A stretch of DNA of 46,955 bases, taken from NCBI GenBank assembly GCA_003427395.1, contig BFEA01000079.1, forward strand, positions 2,803,846 to 2,850,800. Direction: 5' to 3'. Every line of letters starts with the position of its first letter. Within the stretch, counting starts at the first letter, position 1. Positions 10,591 to 22,200 of the stretch are shown here, piece by piece. A program made the translations under genes and the position numbers. Origin of the DNA: Chara braunii. Lineage: Eukaryota; Streptophyta; Charophyceae; Charales; Characeae. The notes under the pieces were generated by a model. That model saw only the letters and a program-made list of their open reading frames with translations. It did no database searches and was not told the DNA's origin.

Positions 10591-11149
10591 TTTCTTTAAT
10601 TTGCGGCATTTTGAACTTTAGTGTGCTCATCTTGGTCTCTCCTTCCTCGTGGCACATTCTTGACCCCATGGGGGTAGGGAAATGCTGCCGAAAATTCCAA
10701 AAAGAGAAATATCATTTCTCTTTTCACATTTTGTTTGTTTGTTTGTTTCTTTATTTTTATTATTTATTTTCTTTTATTTTTATCTCGAAATTTCATTGTT
10801 TATTTTATTTTCTCTCCCCCTCCCCTCCATGGTTATTATTTTATTTTCTTGATTACGTCGCCGCTACCCTCCCTTAACCACCCAAACCCCGGTTAGGGTT
10901 TTCTTAGGGTTTTTCTAAGGTTTCGGGTTCTTCTACCCCCCCCTACTGTCTCGCCTCCTCCCGTCGGGCACCCTGGACCCGAACGACTCCTCTCCCCTCG
11001 ACCGGATCCGCGCCACCATCTCACGCACGACCCGCTGGTCACGGGGCGAGCCGACCCACAATTACCCACTCCGCTCTCGTGGTCCTCTCCCTCTCACCGG
11101 TGGTCCTCTGTCCCCATACCACAACCCATCTTTCCCCCCACCTCCCACC
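10591..11149. other. leader region upstream of gypsy element C
   Basis: T-rich, then C-rich, with degenerate telomere-like sequence (GGTTAGGGTTTTCTTAGGG) at about 10890-10912. It may include remains of an LTR and leader of element C, but I found no repeat partner, primer-binding site or TG...CA ends. No gene seen. Confidence 0.4.
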
Positions 11150-13212
11150 ATGTCTACCTCTTCCTCCACCGTTCACGGACAGGGCTACAGTTGAGGAGAT
11201 TGTCGTGGCGCCGTCCACCTCTCAGGCGTCCACCCACCTGACGGTCCAGGTCAGCACTTTGTGGACCCTACGAACTTTTGCGTTGTTCTTGCGTCTCTCC
11301 TTGCACCTCTGCAAGCGCGACTCGATGCGCTTGCACCCCTGGAGAGGCAAGTCAATGCGCTCGCCCTTGAAGTTCACCGCCTCAAGGGTCCTCCTCATCG
11401 CTCTCCCCACCGCTCCCAAACCCCATCCCCTACCGGCTCGGAGTCCGGCTCTCCACGACTCAAGGGACGGAGACGTGGTGGTTCGTCCTCCTCCGCGGGC
11501 CAGGCCCAACACTCCCCCTCCGCAGCGGTGAGTGCTGCTGCCGCTCAGACCATACCGTTTGTTGTGGCACATCCATTGGCCCCAGCCGCCCCGACCGCTT
11601 CGGCCACTGCCGCATGTGCTGTCGCCCAGATACCGGTATCTCGCTAGGGAGTTTCATCTACCCACCCTGGTGCTGCTTTCCAGCTTCCTGCACCGGTCGC
11701 GGCACTACGTCCCGGAGTTCTTCCTCCTCCCGCTAGGGTACTCTCTCCGCCCCCTCCACCTCCGACCCCGTGCACACAATGGGTGGCTACCCTACAAGCC
11801 AACTTCAGGCGGAGATTCTATCCCTGAGACAGCCTCACCCTTCACAGATTGCTCACCCTTCTTCTTCTTCTACCGCCCCTCCCACCTCTGTTTTGCTGGC
11901 TCGTTTCCCTCGACCGGCTCCCCCCCCTCTACACTACTACCTCGCTACTCCGCCACAGTTGGCTGCGACTGTTGCCTCCACGTCTGCTGGACCGTCCACC
12001 GGCAGCCCCGACTCTCAGCCTGCTACCACTTCCACGTCTGCACCGGCCTCGACATTTGCGGCCGCAGTGCAGGTCCCTCGACCTCTCTCCCCTCGCCGTC
12101 AGCACAGCGGTCCCACGCTTGTGCGTTTGTCGGACATACCCGACTTCGATGGTACTATGCGTTTGTCGCACTGGTTGCAGGCTGCCACACGTGCGATGAC
12201 ACTGACTAACACAGGTCAGGAGTTGTGGTGCTCCGCGCTCGCAACTAAATTGCGAGGCAGCGCGTTCTCCACGTGGAAGAACTATTATACCCATCGTACT
12301 CGCTCAGGTGAGGCTCCCACTCTCGCGGATTTCACCTCGTTCCTCCATGACGGCTACGACACTCTCCACGATGCAATCCACGATGCAACCGACGCCCTAG
12401 ACACGGGTCCTCCACACCAGCCGATCTTGAGCGTCACATTAGAGTGTTTCAGGACGCCCGCCTCATCTGCGATGAGCCACTCCTACCTGAGGTCCTTTTG
12501 ACCAACAAGTTCGTAGTCAGTCTTCCGACTGACTACCGCATCGAGCTCTGGCGATAGAGCTTCACCTCCTCCGAGCAGGCCTACGAGGCTGCTCGACAGT
12601 ACCAGAAGATGCGGAGTCGCTTCTCCGACGCCCCATCTTCTTCGTGATCCACCGCCGCTGCCACCCAGTCACTCGACACCACGCGTCGTCGATCCTCCTT
12701 CGCCGATCTGTTTCCCCGACCAGCTCGACCTGGAGCGCCATTCTCTCGACGCTACAGTTATCTGGAGTACGGCAAGGACGCCTCGACAGAGCTTGACCCT
12801 ACCTTTGGGGACGCCCCCGAGGACATCGAGCTCCGAGACGTCATCCAATATCACTTGGATGACGACACTGTTCCAGTGGCCGAGCGCCTGCAGATGGCCA
12901 TGTCCGCTATGGGTCGTGTACGCAGTCGGGTTGCACAGGCTGGCGCCCGCACGTCCACAGTTCCTCAGATCGATATCCCGTAAGGTTTTGTTCCACCTCG
13001 CGGAGCTCTATCTCCTGAGGAGTGTGCCGCCCTCGAGGCCCGTCGCGGCTGCCTTCGTTGCCGCCAGGATGGACACACCTCCTCACGGTGTCCATACCAT
13101 ACCGCCCTCAATCGACACTATGCTGACATCTCTCGTCAGCGCCGTTCTCAGTCCCCCCCCGGCCCCGCCCGGCCAGCCCCACCTAGCTAGCCATGGTGTA
13201 GTGTTCCGCTGA
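11150..13212 (+). pseudogene. gag of gypsy element C
   Basis: An ATG at 11150 starts a frame broken by TGA at 11192 and TAG at 11645, with frameshifts near 11780 and 12390. Further stops are TAG 12555, TGA 12645 and TAA 12981. A coiled-coil-like segment (LLAPLQARLDALAPLERQ) is followed by a long Pro/Ser/Thr-rich linker. A retrotransposon gag core (DFDGTMRLSHWLQAA ... STWKNYYTHR) lies at about 12140-12300. A CCHC zinc knuckle (CLRCRQDGHTSSRC) is at 13050-13091. The order gag core then zinc knuckle is typical of Ty3/gypsy nucleocapsid. It is not functional in this copy. Confidence 0.8.
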
Positions 13213-13550
13213 GGCCTCACACGTACCCGAATTCTCGACCACTGAGTCGCGATTTGCCCATTTGGCTACCCCACCAGAGGATCCTCAGGACACGACAGAC
13301 GCCATTCTCTCTGCCCTACCATTTGTTGAGGTACCGTCTGCTCCACAGCGGACCACCGCATCTAGTCCTCCGCCTCCCAGACTTCCGACACGTCGTGCCA
13401 TTCGCACAACTCGTTGTAGTGCCCAGTTAGCGACTCGTGATGACGTTGTGTCATCTCTCCTGGATTTGCGCATTCTTCAGGAGGGTCAGGAGCGGCTGAC
13501 GAGACACGTAACGTCCTGCGTCGTCTTCTCGCTCTGCTTTTTGACCCTGA

Positions 13551-16115
13551 TTGCACTCTCCCCATCATCCCTATTCGCTTAGGGATATCTACGAGGGTGT
13601 ACCGCGCTTTCTGAGACATGGCTCGCAGGGAAATTTCGTTCACCGTCGAGTGGTTGAGGAAGCTCGCCTAGCTACCTCCGGGTCTCGCTCTCCTATCTCT
13701 GTTACCCTAGGAGATAACAAGACGCAGCGCTTCTTCGATCAAACGGTCCCTGATCTCCACTTTTCCCTCACCTTCCAGCCATCGGATAGTATCTAGGCAC
13801 CTCGGCGTTACCATTCCTCCGCATACTTCGACGTGTTGGAGACTGGGTACGACTTTATCCTTGGCACTCCCTGGTCTCGCCGGTTCCGTGGCACAGAGGC
13901 CGAATGGGCAACTGAGACAGTCGTTCTCAAAACGAAGTGTGGTCAAACCCATCGAGTGTCCTTCATTGGAACCACGGGCAACACCCCTCCAGACCTACCC
14001 CCCCAGGACCCTCGTCCATCTGGGTCCCACCCAGACATGACCTTCACTTCTCCTCGTCAGTTTGCTCACTTCACGTCACGTTCTACTCAGTGAACGTCAT
14101 GGATCTTCTTCGCTACAATCCACTATGTCCAGAGGTTGAGCTCATCTCATTGAAGCCCGATCCCCCTGACCCTTCCTCCATCTTCGCGGCTCACATCTCC
14201 ACATCCACCCGTCATCCTGCGGATACCCCCTCGACATCCCAGGTCCCTTCGCCGATCACTGCCGAGTCCACCCATATGTCTCGTGCTGACGCAGACGTTG
14301 AGGAACTTATGCGGTTCACGACCGACTTATAGCCCGCCGTTCTCGATTTGATTCAAGAATACCGCGACGTTTCCCCCCCGTATTTCTCATACAGCGGGAT
14401 CCCTCCCATGCGTGGTGTTGAACATTCTATCCAGCTCGTGCCTGACTATCGTGTTCACCATCAGGCACCCTACCGACTCTCGATTCCAGAGGCGACGAAA
14501 ACTCAAGCGTAAGTTTGAGAAGCTCCTTCGACTGGGTTTCATTAAACCAAGTAACTCCCCTTGGGGTGCACCCGTCCTCTTTGCTCGCAAAGCGGACAGA
14601 ACTCTCCGCCTCTTCGTCGACTACCGCGGCCTTAACCGTTACACGGTTAAGAACAACTATCTCATGCCTCGCGCGGATGAGTTGCTTGACCGTTTGGCAA
14701 GGAACCGCTTCTTTACGAAGATCGATCTTCGTAGCGATTACCACCAGATCCGCGTAGCCACAGAGGACCAATCGAAGACCGCCTTTCGGTCGCGCTTCGG
14801 CCACTACGAGTTCACGGTGATGCCATTCGGCCTCACCAATGCACCCGCCACCTTCCAGATGGCGATGAATGGCATCTTCAGGGACATCCTCGAAGAATAC
14901 GTTCTCGTATACCTGGACAACATCCTGGTCTATAGTCGTACCTTAGAAGACCATCTCAGACACCTCCGCGATGTCCTACAGCGCTTACGCAAGCATGATT
15001 TATATGCCAAGCTTAGTAAGTGTTGCTTTGCCCAGAGCAAAGTGGACTTCCTAGGACACCATGTGTCTGACCAGGGTCTCCACATGGACGACGCGAAGAT
15101 CACTGCTATTGCAGGGTGGCCCGTCCCCACATCTGCCAAGCAACTTCGCAGTTTTTTCGGCCTCACTAGTTACTATAGTAATTTCATCCGGGGATACGCT
15201 AGGTATTCCTACGTCCTTACCTCCACCCTCCTCTGGAAGAACCCGCCGTGGTTTTGGACACCCTTGTGCGAGGACGCCTTTCGTGCCCTCAAGAAGGTCG
15301 TGACTTGTGCGCCGGTTCTTCGCCTCCCCAATTTCGATCGCCCTTTTATCGTCACCACCGATGCGGCAGATTTTGCAGTAGGAGTTGTCCTCTCTCAGGT
15401 ATTTCCCTCTCCTCCGGATTCATCTTATCCCCATGTTCCTCCCTTCCCCTCCCCTCCTGCTGACACTGCTTCTCGACCGACGCCCACCCTCCCACCACTT
15501 TTCTCCACTGACAGTCCTCCCGTTACCTACTCCCCGACCATCGCGGAGGATGGGACTGTTGAGGCTCATGCTGGGGATTGCCCGATCGCCTTCTACTCCC
15601 ATCAGCTACTGTCTGCCGAGATAAACTACACTGCCGATGAACGTGAGGTTCTCGTAGTAGTTTATGCTACCCGGCATTGGCGTCACTACCTGCACGGGGC
15701 GCCCTTCACGGTGCGCACAGCCAACTCAGTTGTCCACGCTTTCCTCACGAAACCCAAGCTTTCCCCTCGACAAGCACGTTGGTGGCGTGACTTATCCGAG
15801 TTCAGTTTCACCACTCAGCCCATCAAGGGTGAAACGAACCGCGTCGCCGATACCTTGTCCCGCCGTCTTCATCACAATCAGGAACCCATCCATCTTGTTG
15901 CCATCTCCGAGTCCATCACCACTGTTGATCAGTCGGTGATCGACGCATATCGCACTCTGTACCGCCACTGCCCAGATTATCGCGCCATCCATGCGACATT
16001 GCGGAGTGGCAAGACCGTTCCCTCATACTCGCCCGGTGAGAACGGTCTCGTGCACTGACATGGCAGATTTGGTCAGCTAGAACCACGTATCTGCATTCCC
16101 TCCACCATGTCTACC
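13551..16115 (+). pseudogene. protease, reverse transcriptase and RNase H of gypsy element C
   Basis: A protease remnant (GNFVHRRVV, then VLETGYDFILGTPW) runs about 13600-13900. The expected Asp-Ser/Thr-Gly reads Arg-His-Gly and a TAG lies at 13794. The 548-codon frame 14412-16058 encodes RT (VDYRGLNRYTVKN, FTKIDLRSDYHQIRV, VMPFGLTNAPATFQ) and RNase H (FIVTTDAADFAVGVVLSQ ... NRVADTLSRR). The catalytic YLDD box is YLDN (14910-14921), a GAC-to-AAC change. RNase H has a Pro/Ser/Thr-rich insert of 60 codons (15399-15578) and its usual TDH reads TAN. After the TGA at 16056, similarity continues in the same frame (EPRICIPSTMS) and then ends. Inactive. Confidence 0.88.
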
Positions 16116-16119
16116 TCTC

Positions 16120-17234
16120 TCCCCCCGTGGGAAGCTATCCCGACAGGGGCTCTATCTTTTGTCAAGTACACAGGTCCGGCAAGACAATGGGCGTTGTGGT
16201 CAATGTAGCCAAAGTAACGGCCTGGTTGTCAGCAGTGAGGAAAGTGAGAGTGATTGAGGACGACAAGTATAGAATCTTCAACCCCACAGAGGAGTTGCAA
16301 GACATTGAATTTGACCCGGCAGAATGGGCATGGAAAACCCATTCTGCTTAAACAACGGTAGAACGCAGAATGAGTATCCTAGAGGGTTGGATACAAACTT
16401 CGGAAGAGATCAGTAAACACAAGCGACACACTTCTAACAAGATGGCAGAAGCATGTTCCGGGAGGATTAGGGACCGGGACTCAAATCTCATGGCAAGTTC
16501 CGTTGGCAATCAGAAACACCCGCATCAGAAGTATTCCATGGCTCATCTTCTACCACGCACTTCCAGTCAACAAGTGGTTGAGCAGACGACGTTCACGAAG
16601 GGATAGACACCCACTAGATGACATCTGTGCTATCTGTCATGAGGGAGTCCCAGAGGACCTACTACATTGCCTGCTGTCCTGTTCAAAGACGACCGACATT
16701 TGGAAGAAAACAGAAGCCTTGTGGGCTTCTCTAACAGGAACAACCCTGCCAGGTAACAGCATCACACGGCTAACTGGTCTGCAAGAGCCAAACTTAACCT
16801 CGGCGTGGCAAAGGACGTTCTTTCGGAGACTCCGACCTCTTACTCTGTGGATAATATGGAAAAGAAGGTGCAAGGAAACTACAACTTCTCAAGCTATATC
16901 AGAGCCAGAAGCTTGGCAGATCTTCCTTCACCTACTACAGGACGAATACCAAGCAGATTGGCATAAAGTGGCGAAGCTCATAAAATTAGACCCTACAAGC
17001 CAACATGATTTTGTCGATAAGTTTAAAAAAGAGAAACTCGGAAAAGGGAAGATAGGAGACATAGAGGGCAACACGCCAAGGTTAGTCTGGAAAATTGCAG
17101 GGACCCAACAGAGGGACCAACAGGAGGAGACAGACAACCTCATGTCAATAAATCAAGTCCAGTCACAGACAGTTGAACTGGGATTGGTATAAATGGAAAG
17201 GACGGTTTAAGGAAAAAAAAAAAAAAAAAAAAAA
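16120..17234 (+). pseudogene. 5'-truncated LINE 3' end with poly(A) tail
   Basis: The first part (16127-16351) contains EFDPAEWAWKT, matching PFDPQEWEWN in the large LINE at 45592-46146. The frame 16503-17192 contains a zf-RVT-type zinc motif (CAICHEGVPEDLLHCLLSC) after LPVNKWLSRR, typical of the C-terminus of plant non-LTR reverse transcriptases. A poly(A) run at 17213-17234 ends the element. Truncation at the 5' side with a 3' poly(A) tail is the classic product of incomplete target-primed reverse transcription. EN and RT are absent. A frameshift separates the two coding parts. Confidence 0.82.
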
Positions 17235-17250
17235 GATGACCCGAAAAGTC

Positions 17251-17266
17251 TAGGGTTTAGGGTTTA
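17251..17266. repeat. short telomere-like repeat (TTTAGGG)2
   Basis: TAGGGTTTAGGGTTTA occurs 17 nt after the LINE poly(A) tail. Two units of the plant telomere motif are visible. It is too short to be a telomere and is probably interstitial. Confidence 0.6.
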
Positions 17267-17269
17267 AGA

Positions 17270-18100
17270 GAAGGCCAAAGGTAGAAACAGCGGTGAGGGA
17301 TGAAGGTTAGAGAATAAAAAACCCATAGAAGTCAAGAAGGAACAAGTTCACATGAGTTGTCTTGTTATGATCAGGTAGAGCAGCATAAGAAATAATCCTT
17401 AGCAAAAACCTTAGATGTCAGCTCCAGACATCGGCTCTAGCGTTCAGGTTTATCTGACAGCACTTAGCTGAGAGGAGCTAGGAGCTAGGCGACTCATAGG
17501 ATCAGGCGGAAGTGGATATTGGCTAGCTTAGGCAGGGGTGAGGGGTGATACATCCTTGCCCAGGGAAGTAATCAATGTCGTCCACTCGGGCCTCTCAGCC
17601 ATAATGGGGAGGAGCGTGTGTGTGTCTTTACTCTATTCATATTTGACTTGCCGGGGGAATAGGAACCGGACTGTTGCTCCCCAGAATGGCAGGAGCCAGA
17701 ACCGAGGGGTTCTGTTAAAAAAGAAAAAAAAAGAAAAAAGAAAAAAGAATTATAAGATATGTTATGAAGCATTGCAATACAAAAAATATTTTCCCTGCGG
17801 ATCATCTCAGAATTCGCAGCCAAATACAAGGCAAAAAAAAATAAAAGCGATTTCCCCCCCCTTTTTTTGGGGTGGGGGGGGGGTGTTCCCTGTGGGCAGT
17901 CTGGAGCCATCCAGACACAGGGCTGGGCAGACTTCGCGATTGTTCCAGTGTCCAGGTCCGGTGTAGCCATGAAAATTTCCGATCATATTGCGGCCAATTC
18001 TTCTTTAATCCTTATTTGAAATTTTGAATAAAACTTTGCAGAACGACTTAAGAAGTATTCTGCCATTTTCCTCTTTCGTTTGCCAACATTACTTTCTCTC
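17270..18100. other. gene-free stretch
   Basis: No supported gene. An A-rich tract lies at about 17720-17750 and a striking C9-T7-G-rich block at 17855-17892. Frames of 130-140 codons on both strands cross these homopolymers and are not credible. Confidence 0.5.
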
Positions 18101-18110
18101 TAAGAAGACA

Positions 18111-18173
18111 TTACCGTCTTTATGCCTGTATTTGGGCCAACTTTGAGTCTGGATACGGTGATAATGACCGTAG
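18111..18173. mobile_element. foldback MITE, copy 2 (degenerate)
   Basis: The core TTACCGTCTTTATGCCTGTAT (18111-18131) is an imperfect reverse complement of ATACGGTGATAATGACCGTAG (18153-18173). The loop TTGGGCCAACTTTGAGTCTGG closely resembles that of copy 3 (TTGGGGCAACTTTCAATTCAG). The outer arms have diverged. Confidence 0.7.
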
Positions 18174-18780
18174 AGCTCTGTTCCGGAGACACTGCCATGC
18201 AATAAAACTCTGAGCAAAAAATTCCCATGATTCTTATTTCACGGGCCTATTTGAATTCGTCAAGCAATTTCGTGGTAATTTCCTTGTGCAGTATGTCTCT
18301 TCCGCTCACCTGTCTCTGAAAATTTCATAATTCATCAATTCCTACTTCACGTTTGATTGAGAAATAGCTCATGTGCACACTTACCTACGCACACCCTTCA
18401 TATTATCGATGTCGTATCTTCTTCTCCAATCAAAGTTCTTTATCACGGAACATTTGCTCTCGAATTCGATTACACAGAGAAAGTTTCCATATCTACCAAT
18501 CTTAAGTTCTGCCAAGTCTCCGATTGACCAAATGCATATCTGAACTGCCAAATATCAATAAGGGATTACAAGGGTACATAATACATATTGATTGATAGAA
18601 CTGTTCATATATGTAATAGATCCATCAATCAGTTGATTACCTTCACCAGCCTCGCTCTCCTCATCTGTCCCCTTTCTTTCTTTCTCTCTCTCCCCCCGGT
18701 GCCCCTTCCTCACCCTCCCCTCTCCTTACCTCTGTGGCCAATGCTTGATTAAACAGAGACTCGCTCAGATTTCCTTCCCT
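18174..18780. other. gene-free AT-rich stretch
   Basis: AT-rich DNA between two foldback copies, with a CT-rich patch near 18670-18700. No coding region is recognised. Confidence 0.5.
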
Positions 18781-18781
18781 C

Positions 18782-18894
18782 CTACCGTCTTCACCTGAAT
18801 AGAATGCCCGGTCATTAAGTCTGTGTATTTGGGGCAACTTTCAATTCAGATACAGCGATAATGACCGGGTGTTCTATTCGGGTGAAGACGGTAG
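18782..18894. mobile_element. foldback MITE, copy 3
   Basis: Left arm 18782-18828 and right arm 18850-18894 pair almost fully, with outer ends CTACCGTCTTCACC and GGTGAAGACGGTAG. The inner arms and the loop match copies 1 and 2. It lies about 330 bp beyond the stop codon of TAF12. Confidence 0.82.
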
Positions 18895-19056
18895 TGGACA
18901 ATGAAGATATTTGTACCTCCTCAGACTTTCTCATGGAGCCTTATTTCCCCCCTCTATGGTGCTTGCTTGCATCGAGTTCTAAAACGCATGGATTGCACAC
19001 CGGATAAGGTACGCTGTACTACGAGTGTAGAGATTCTGCAATATCCGAAACTCTCT

Positions 19057-19058
<2 letters not shown>

Positions 19059-19145
<87 letters not shown>
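19059..19145. repeat. (CT)n microsatellite downstream of TAF12
   Basis: An 87-bp pure CT run, which is (AG)n on the TAF12 strand, starts 77 bp after the TAF12 stop. If the 3' UTR is of usual length, this repeat lies within it. Confidence 0.95.
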
Positions 19146-19147
<2 letters not shown>

Positions 19148-19221
19148 GTTCTACATGTACGATGTTCTCAAGATAAGCGAGCCACCTTTGCAGCTGGCGA
19201 CAGAGACTTGGTAACTGCTCC

Positions 19222-22200
19222 TCAAGAGGTGTGCCCAGTGCCCATCCCGCCCTGGAAAGATTTTCCAGGAGGAGAAGCGCCCGCACTGGGGCCACCGGCT
19301 CTTCCTCCTCCTCCTAGAGATGGAACCAAGGAGGGAGTAGCCCCAGCTGCGCCCCCACCGCCCCCCCCGGTAGCGCCCAAGGAACCCAGAACTTTGGCTC
19401 CCGTGGTTCCATCATGGTGGGTGTGCATGCTCTGTGACTTTCTCACAAGCGACAGCCGGTGTTTGTGTGCCTCACTGACAGGTGCCCGACGATAAGGTCG
19501 GTATTCCTCCCCAGCAAACCCAGGAATAACAATGTGCCAGTTTCGCTCCAAGTGTAGAAAAATGTCCTTTGCCTCTAGCATTGTTGACTTTCGATGGCGT
19601 GCTAAAGCGCATGCAAAAGTTGTTGTTGTTTCAATGAAGTCATCCGCAATCTCAAGGAGGACATCCTCCACATCCAGGTCCAACCTCTCACAAGGTTCAA
19701 TCTGTGCAAGCAGTTCTTGAATGCTCCTCTTGCCTAGGATCTCTGCCTGGCTTGCATCATCGCTCTGGGGTGTTGCCGCAACACCCTGGCCTCCAGCTTG
19801 TGTTCTGCCATGCAGCCCAGCACCACCTACACCACCTTGAGAACCGCCTCGTGGATTTTTCTGGTGCGAAGCATGAGATGGGTGGGCCACGGGCAACAAA
19901 TGTTGTTGGTGCTGCTTGTGTTGTTGCTGAGATCCTCCTCCTCCTGACATAAATCTCGAGAATGACATCGCCAGAACAGGTCTTGCTTGTTGAGATACTG
20001 AGACATTGAGGCCCTTTCCCTGCTGCTGACTCACTCCATGTTGAGGTTGGCGTTGGCCTGCCGCTACCTCACTTTGTTGTGGATCCCTCATGGTTTCTGA
20101 TAGTCCTTGGAAACCATCAGCAGGATAAAAAGATATCGGGCGCGGTGTGACTTGGGCTTGAGGATGCAGGTTGGCCTGATCAGGCTTCGGGACTTCTCCT
20201 GCCTTTTCTACCTGTGGCTGCTCGGACGGTTTGTCCTGTCCCTGACTTGGAAAACCATGCACTTTCAGACCAGCCGTCAGTTGCTGATCAGCCTTCCCTA
20301 CCGCTTGTTGTTGCGGCTGTTGCTGTTCGATTTGAAATATTTTTTTCGACTGCCCTAATCCAGCCTGCTGCTTGACACTGCGCTGTTGCAGCAGCTGCTG
20401 CTGTGTTTGCACACTTGCTGCATCCTGCCGGTGGGTTGCAAGAATCACTGATAGCAGCTGATTACCAAGTGCTGATGTTGTGAGCTGTGGCTGAGGTTGA
20501 ACGGATCCGATTCCACCTGGTTGATGCCCTGGGAATGGTCGCATCGGTGCATTTTCACCAGTCGTTGCTTCGCCCGGAATCTGGCTTGGTGTCCCCTGTT
20601 GCCGCAGCTGACTAAGCATGGGTTGCTGATGGAAGGATAACTGCTTCGACTTCAGTTGCAGACTGGCTGCTTCTGCGGCTGCTGCCTCTGTGGAGGCGTT
20701 GCCCATAGTCTGTGCCTGCTGATGGACCTGCTGTTGTTTTGCTACAGCAGGCCCTTGTACCTGACCTCTCTTCAGACATTGCATCTGCGGCATAGTGGAG
20801 ACCCCCGCTGATGGACCACCTGAGACTGAAGCAACAGCTTGTACACCATGCACATATGCAGCATGTGATCTGTCACTTCCATCCTGCTTCAGATGCTCGC
20901 TGAGATCCTTCACCAGCTGTTTCACTGCAGCGAATTCCTGAGAGGGCTTGCTTTGCGCCTGCAGTGAAGGAGGAACAGGCTGCTGTGATGCCAGAGGCTG
21001 CTGCTGCTGCACAGGCAAGTGAGCAGCTGTATGCTGAGAAAGAGGAGAAGGCTGATTGGACGGCAAAACTTTGAGGCACTGATCTTGTACTGATGTGGTA
21101 TCCTTGGGTTGTTGATCTGGCTGCTCTTGACCTGACTCCTGTCGACCTAAAGGAGCCGACTGCTGCTGCTGGGGGTGTATATGCAGGCTTGGAACTGTGC
21201 TGATAGATGTTAAAGGTCTTCTAGTTGAGGTCCCCTTCATTGCAGGGTTGGTCTCCACACCTGAGAGTGGAATAGAGGCGGCAGCAGACATCCCTGTTGG
21301 TGCAGAAGGCACTACAGCACCAGTCACCCGTGCAGAAGTATTGAAAGATTGCTGTACCGTTGGGCTGGCCCCTGTGGACATCGCCAAGGGCGCTGAGACG
21401 GGCCTCCATGAACTCGATTCCGAATGACCCTCTCCTTTGGGCGTTGGGTCCATAAGTAATCCCTCGTGACGACTTGGATCAGGGATTCTGCTCTGACCTT
21501 GGATAGATGTGAGAGGAACAGAAGCTGCAGCAGATGAGCTATTGCCTGGCATAGGTGACTGGCTCAGGGTTACTAGCCCTGAAGTTGTTGCCGGAAATCC
21601 TTGCAAATAACCAGCCTGCATCGATGCCGTCCCTGAGCTCCCTGGGGCACTTGCTCCTCGAATCGATTCCCCTTCCAAGAGAGAAGAAAGCCGTGGCTTC
21701 TTTAGCGAGCTTGGCGGCACCACTGCTGATGCCATAGAAGAGACAACAGATGAGCCAGCACTCGACGGTGAAGCTGTGCTAAGCATCCTCGACGGCTGAG
21801 ATTGGGATTGCTCAGGGAAACCTTGTGGGTCACACTGGTGCTTCTGCTGCAGCTGCAACTGGGAAATATACCCAACAGGAGGAGCAGGAGGTGGGGGTGA
21901 AGGAGTGAGCTGAAGGAAGCTGAGCGTGAAGAGAAAGAGAAGGCAAGGAGGCAGACACAGGTTGACTCTGGTCTTCCAAGGAGTGTTGCTGGGAAACCAC
22001 CAATTCAACCCTCCTAGCCCCATGGCCAAGCTGCTGCTGCTGCTGCTGTTCCGAATCCTGATCTGCCTGCATGTCCTTGTTCAGAATATGCATGGTGGCG
22101 TTGACGGTCCCAGGGGATGCTTGAGTATGCACTGTGTTTCTGACACTTGAACCCTTGACTGCAGCGTATTCTGCCACACAGCCTGCGTGCTCTCTCTGCC

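Larger units (their letters stand above)
11150..16115 (+). mobile_element. Ty3/gypsy retrotransposon, element C, degenerate and 3'-truncated
   Basis: Plus-strand order is gag, zinc knuckle, protease remnant, reverse transcriptase, RNase H and the first residues of the region before integrase. Integrase and the 3' LTR are missing because coding similarity stops at about 16115, where LINE sequence takes over. No LTR pair was seen. It is a different family from elements A and B. Confidence 0.85.

Noticed and set aside
10890-10912. Telomere remnant
   Set aside because: Only two or three imperfect TTAGGG-like units; AGGGTTT motifs are common in plant DNA.
17572-17970. 132-codon minus-strand frame and its plus-strand partner
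   Set aside because: Both cross homopolymer runs and show no domain or conservation.
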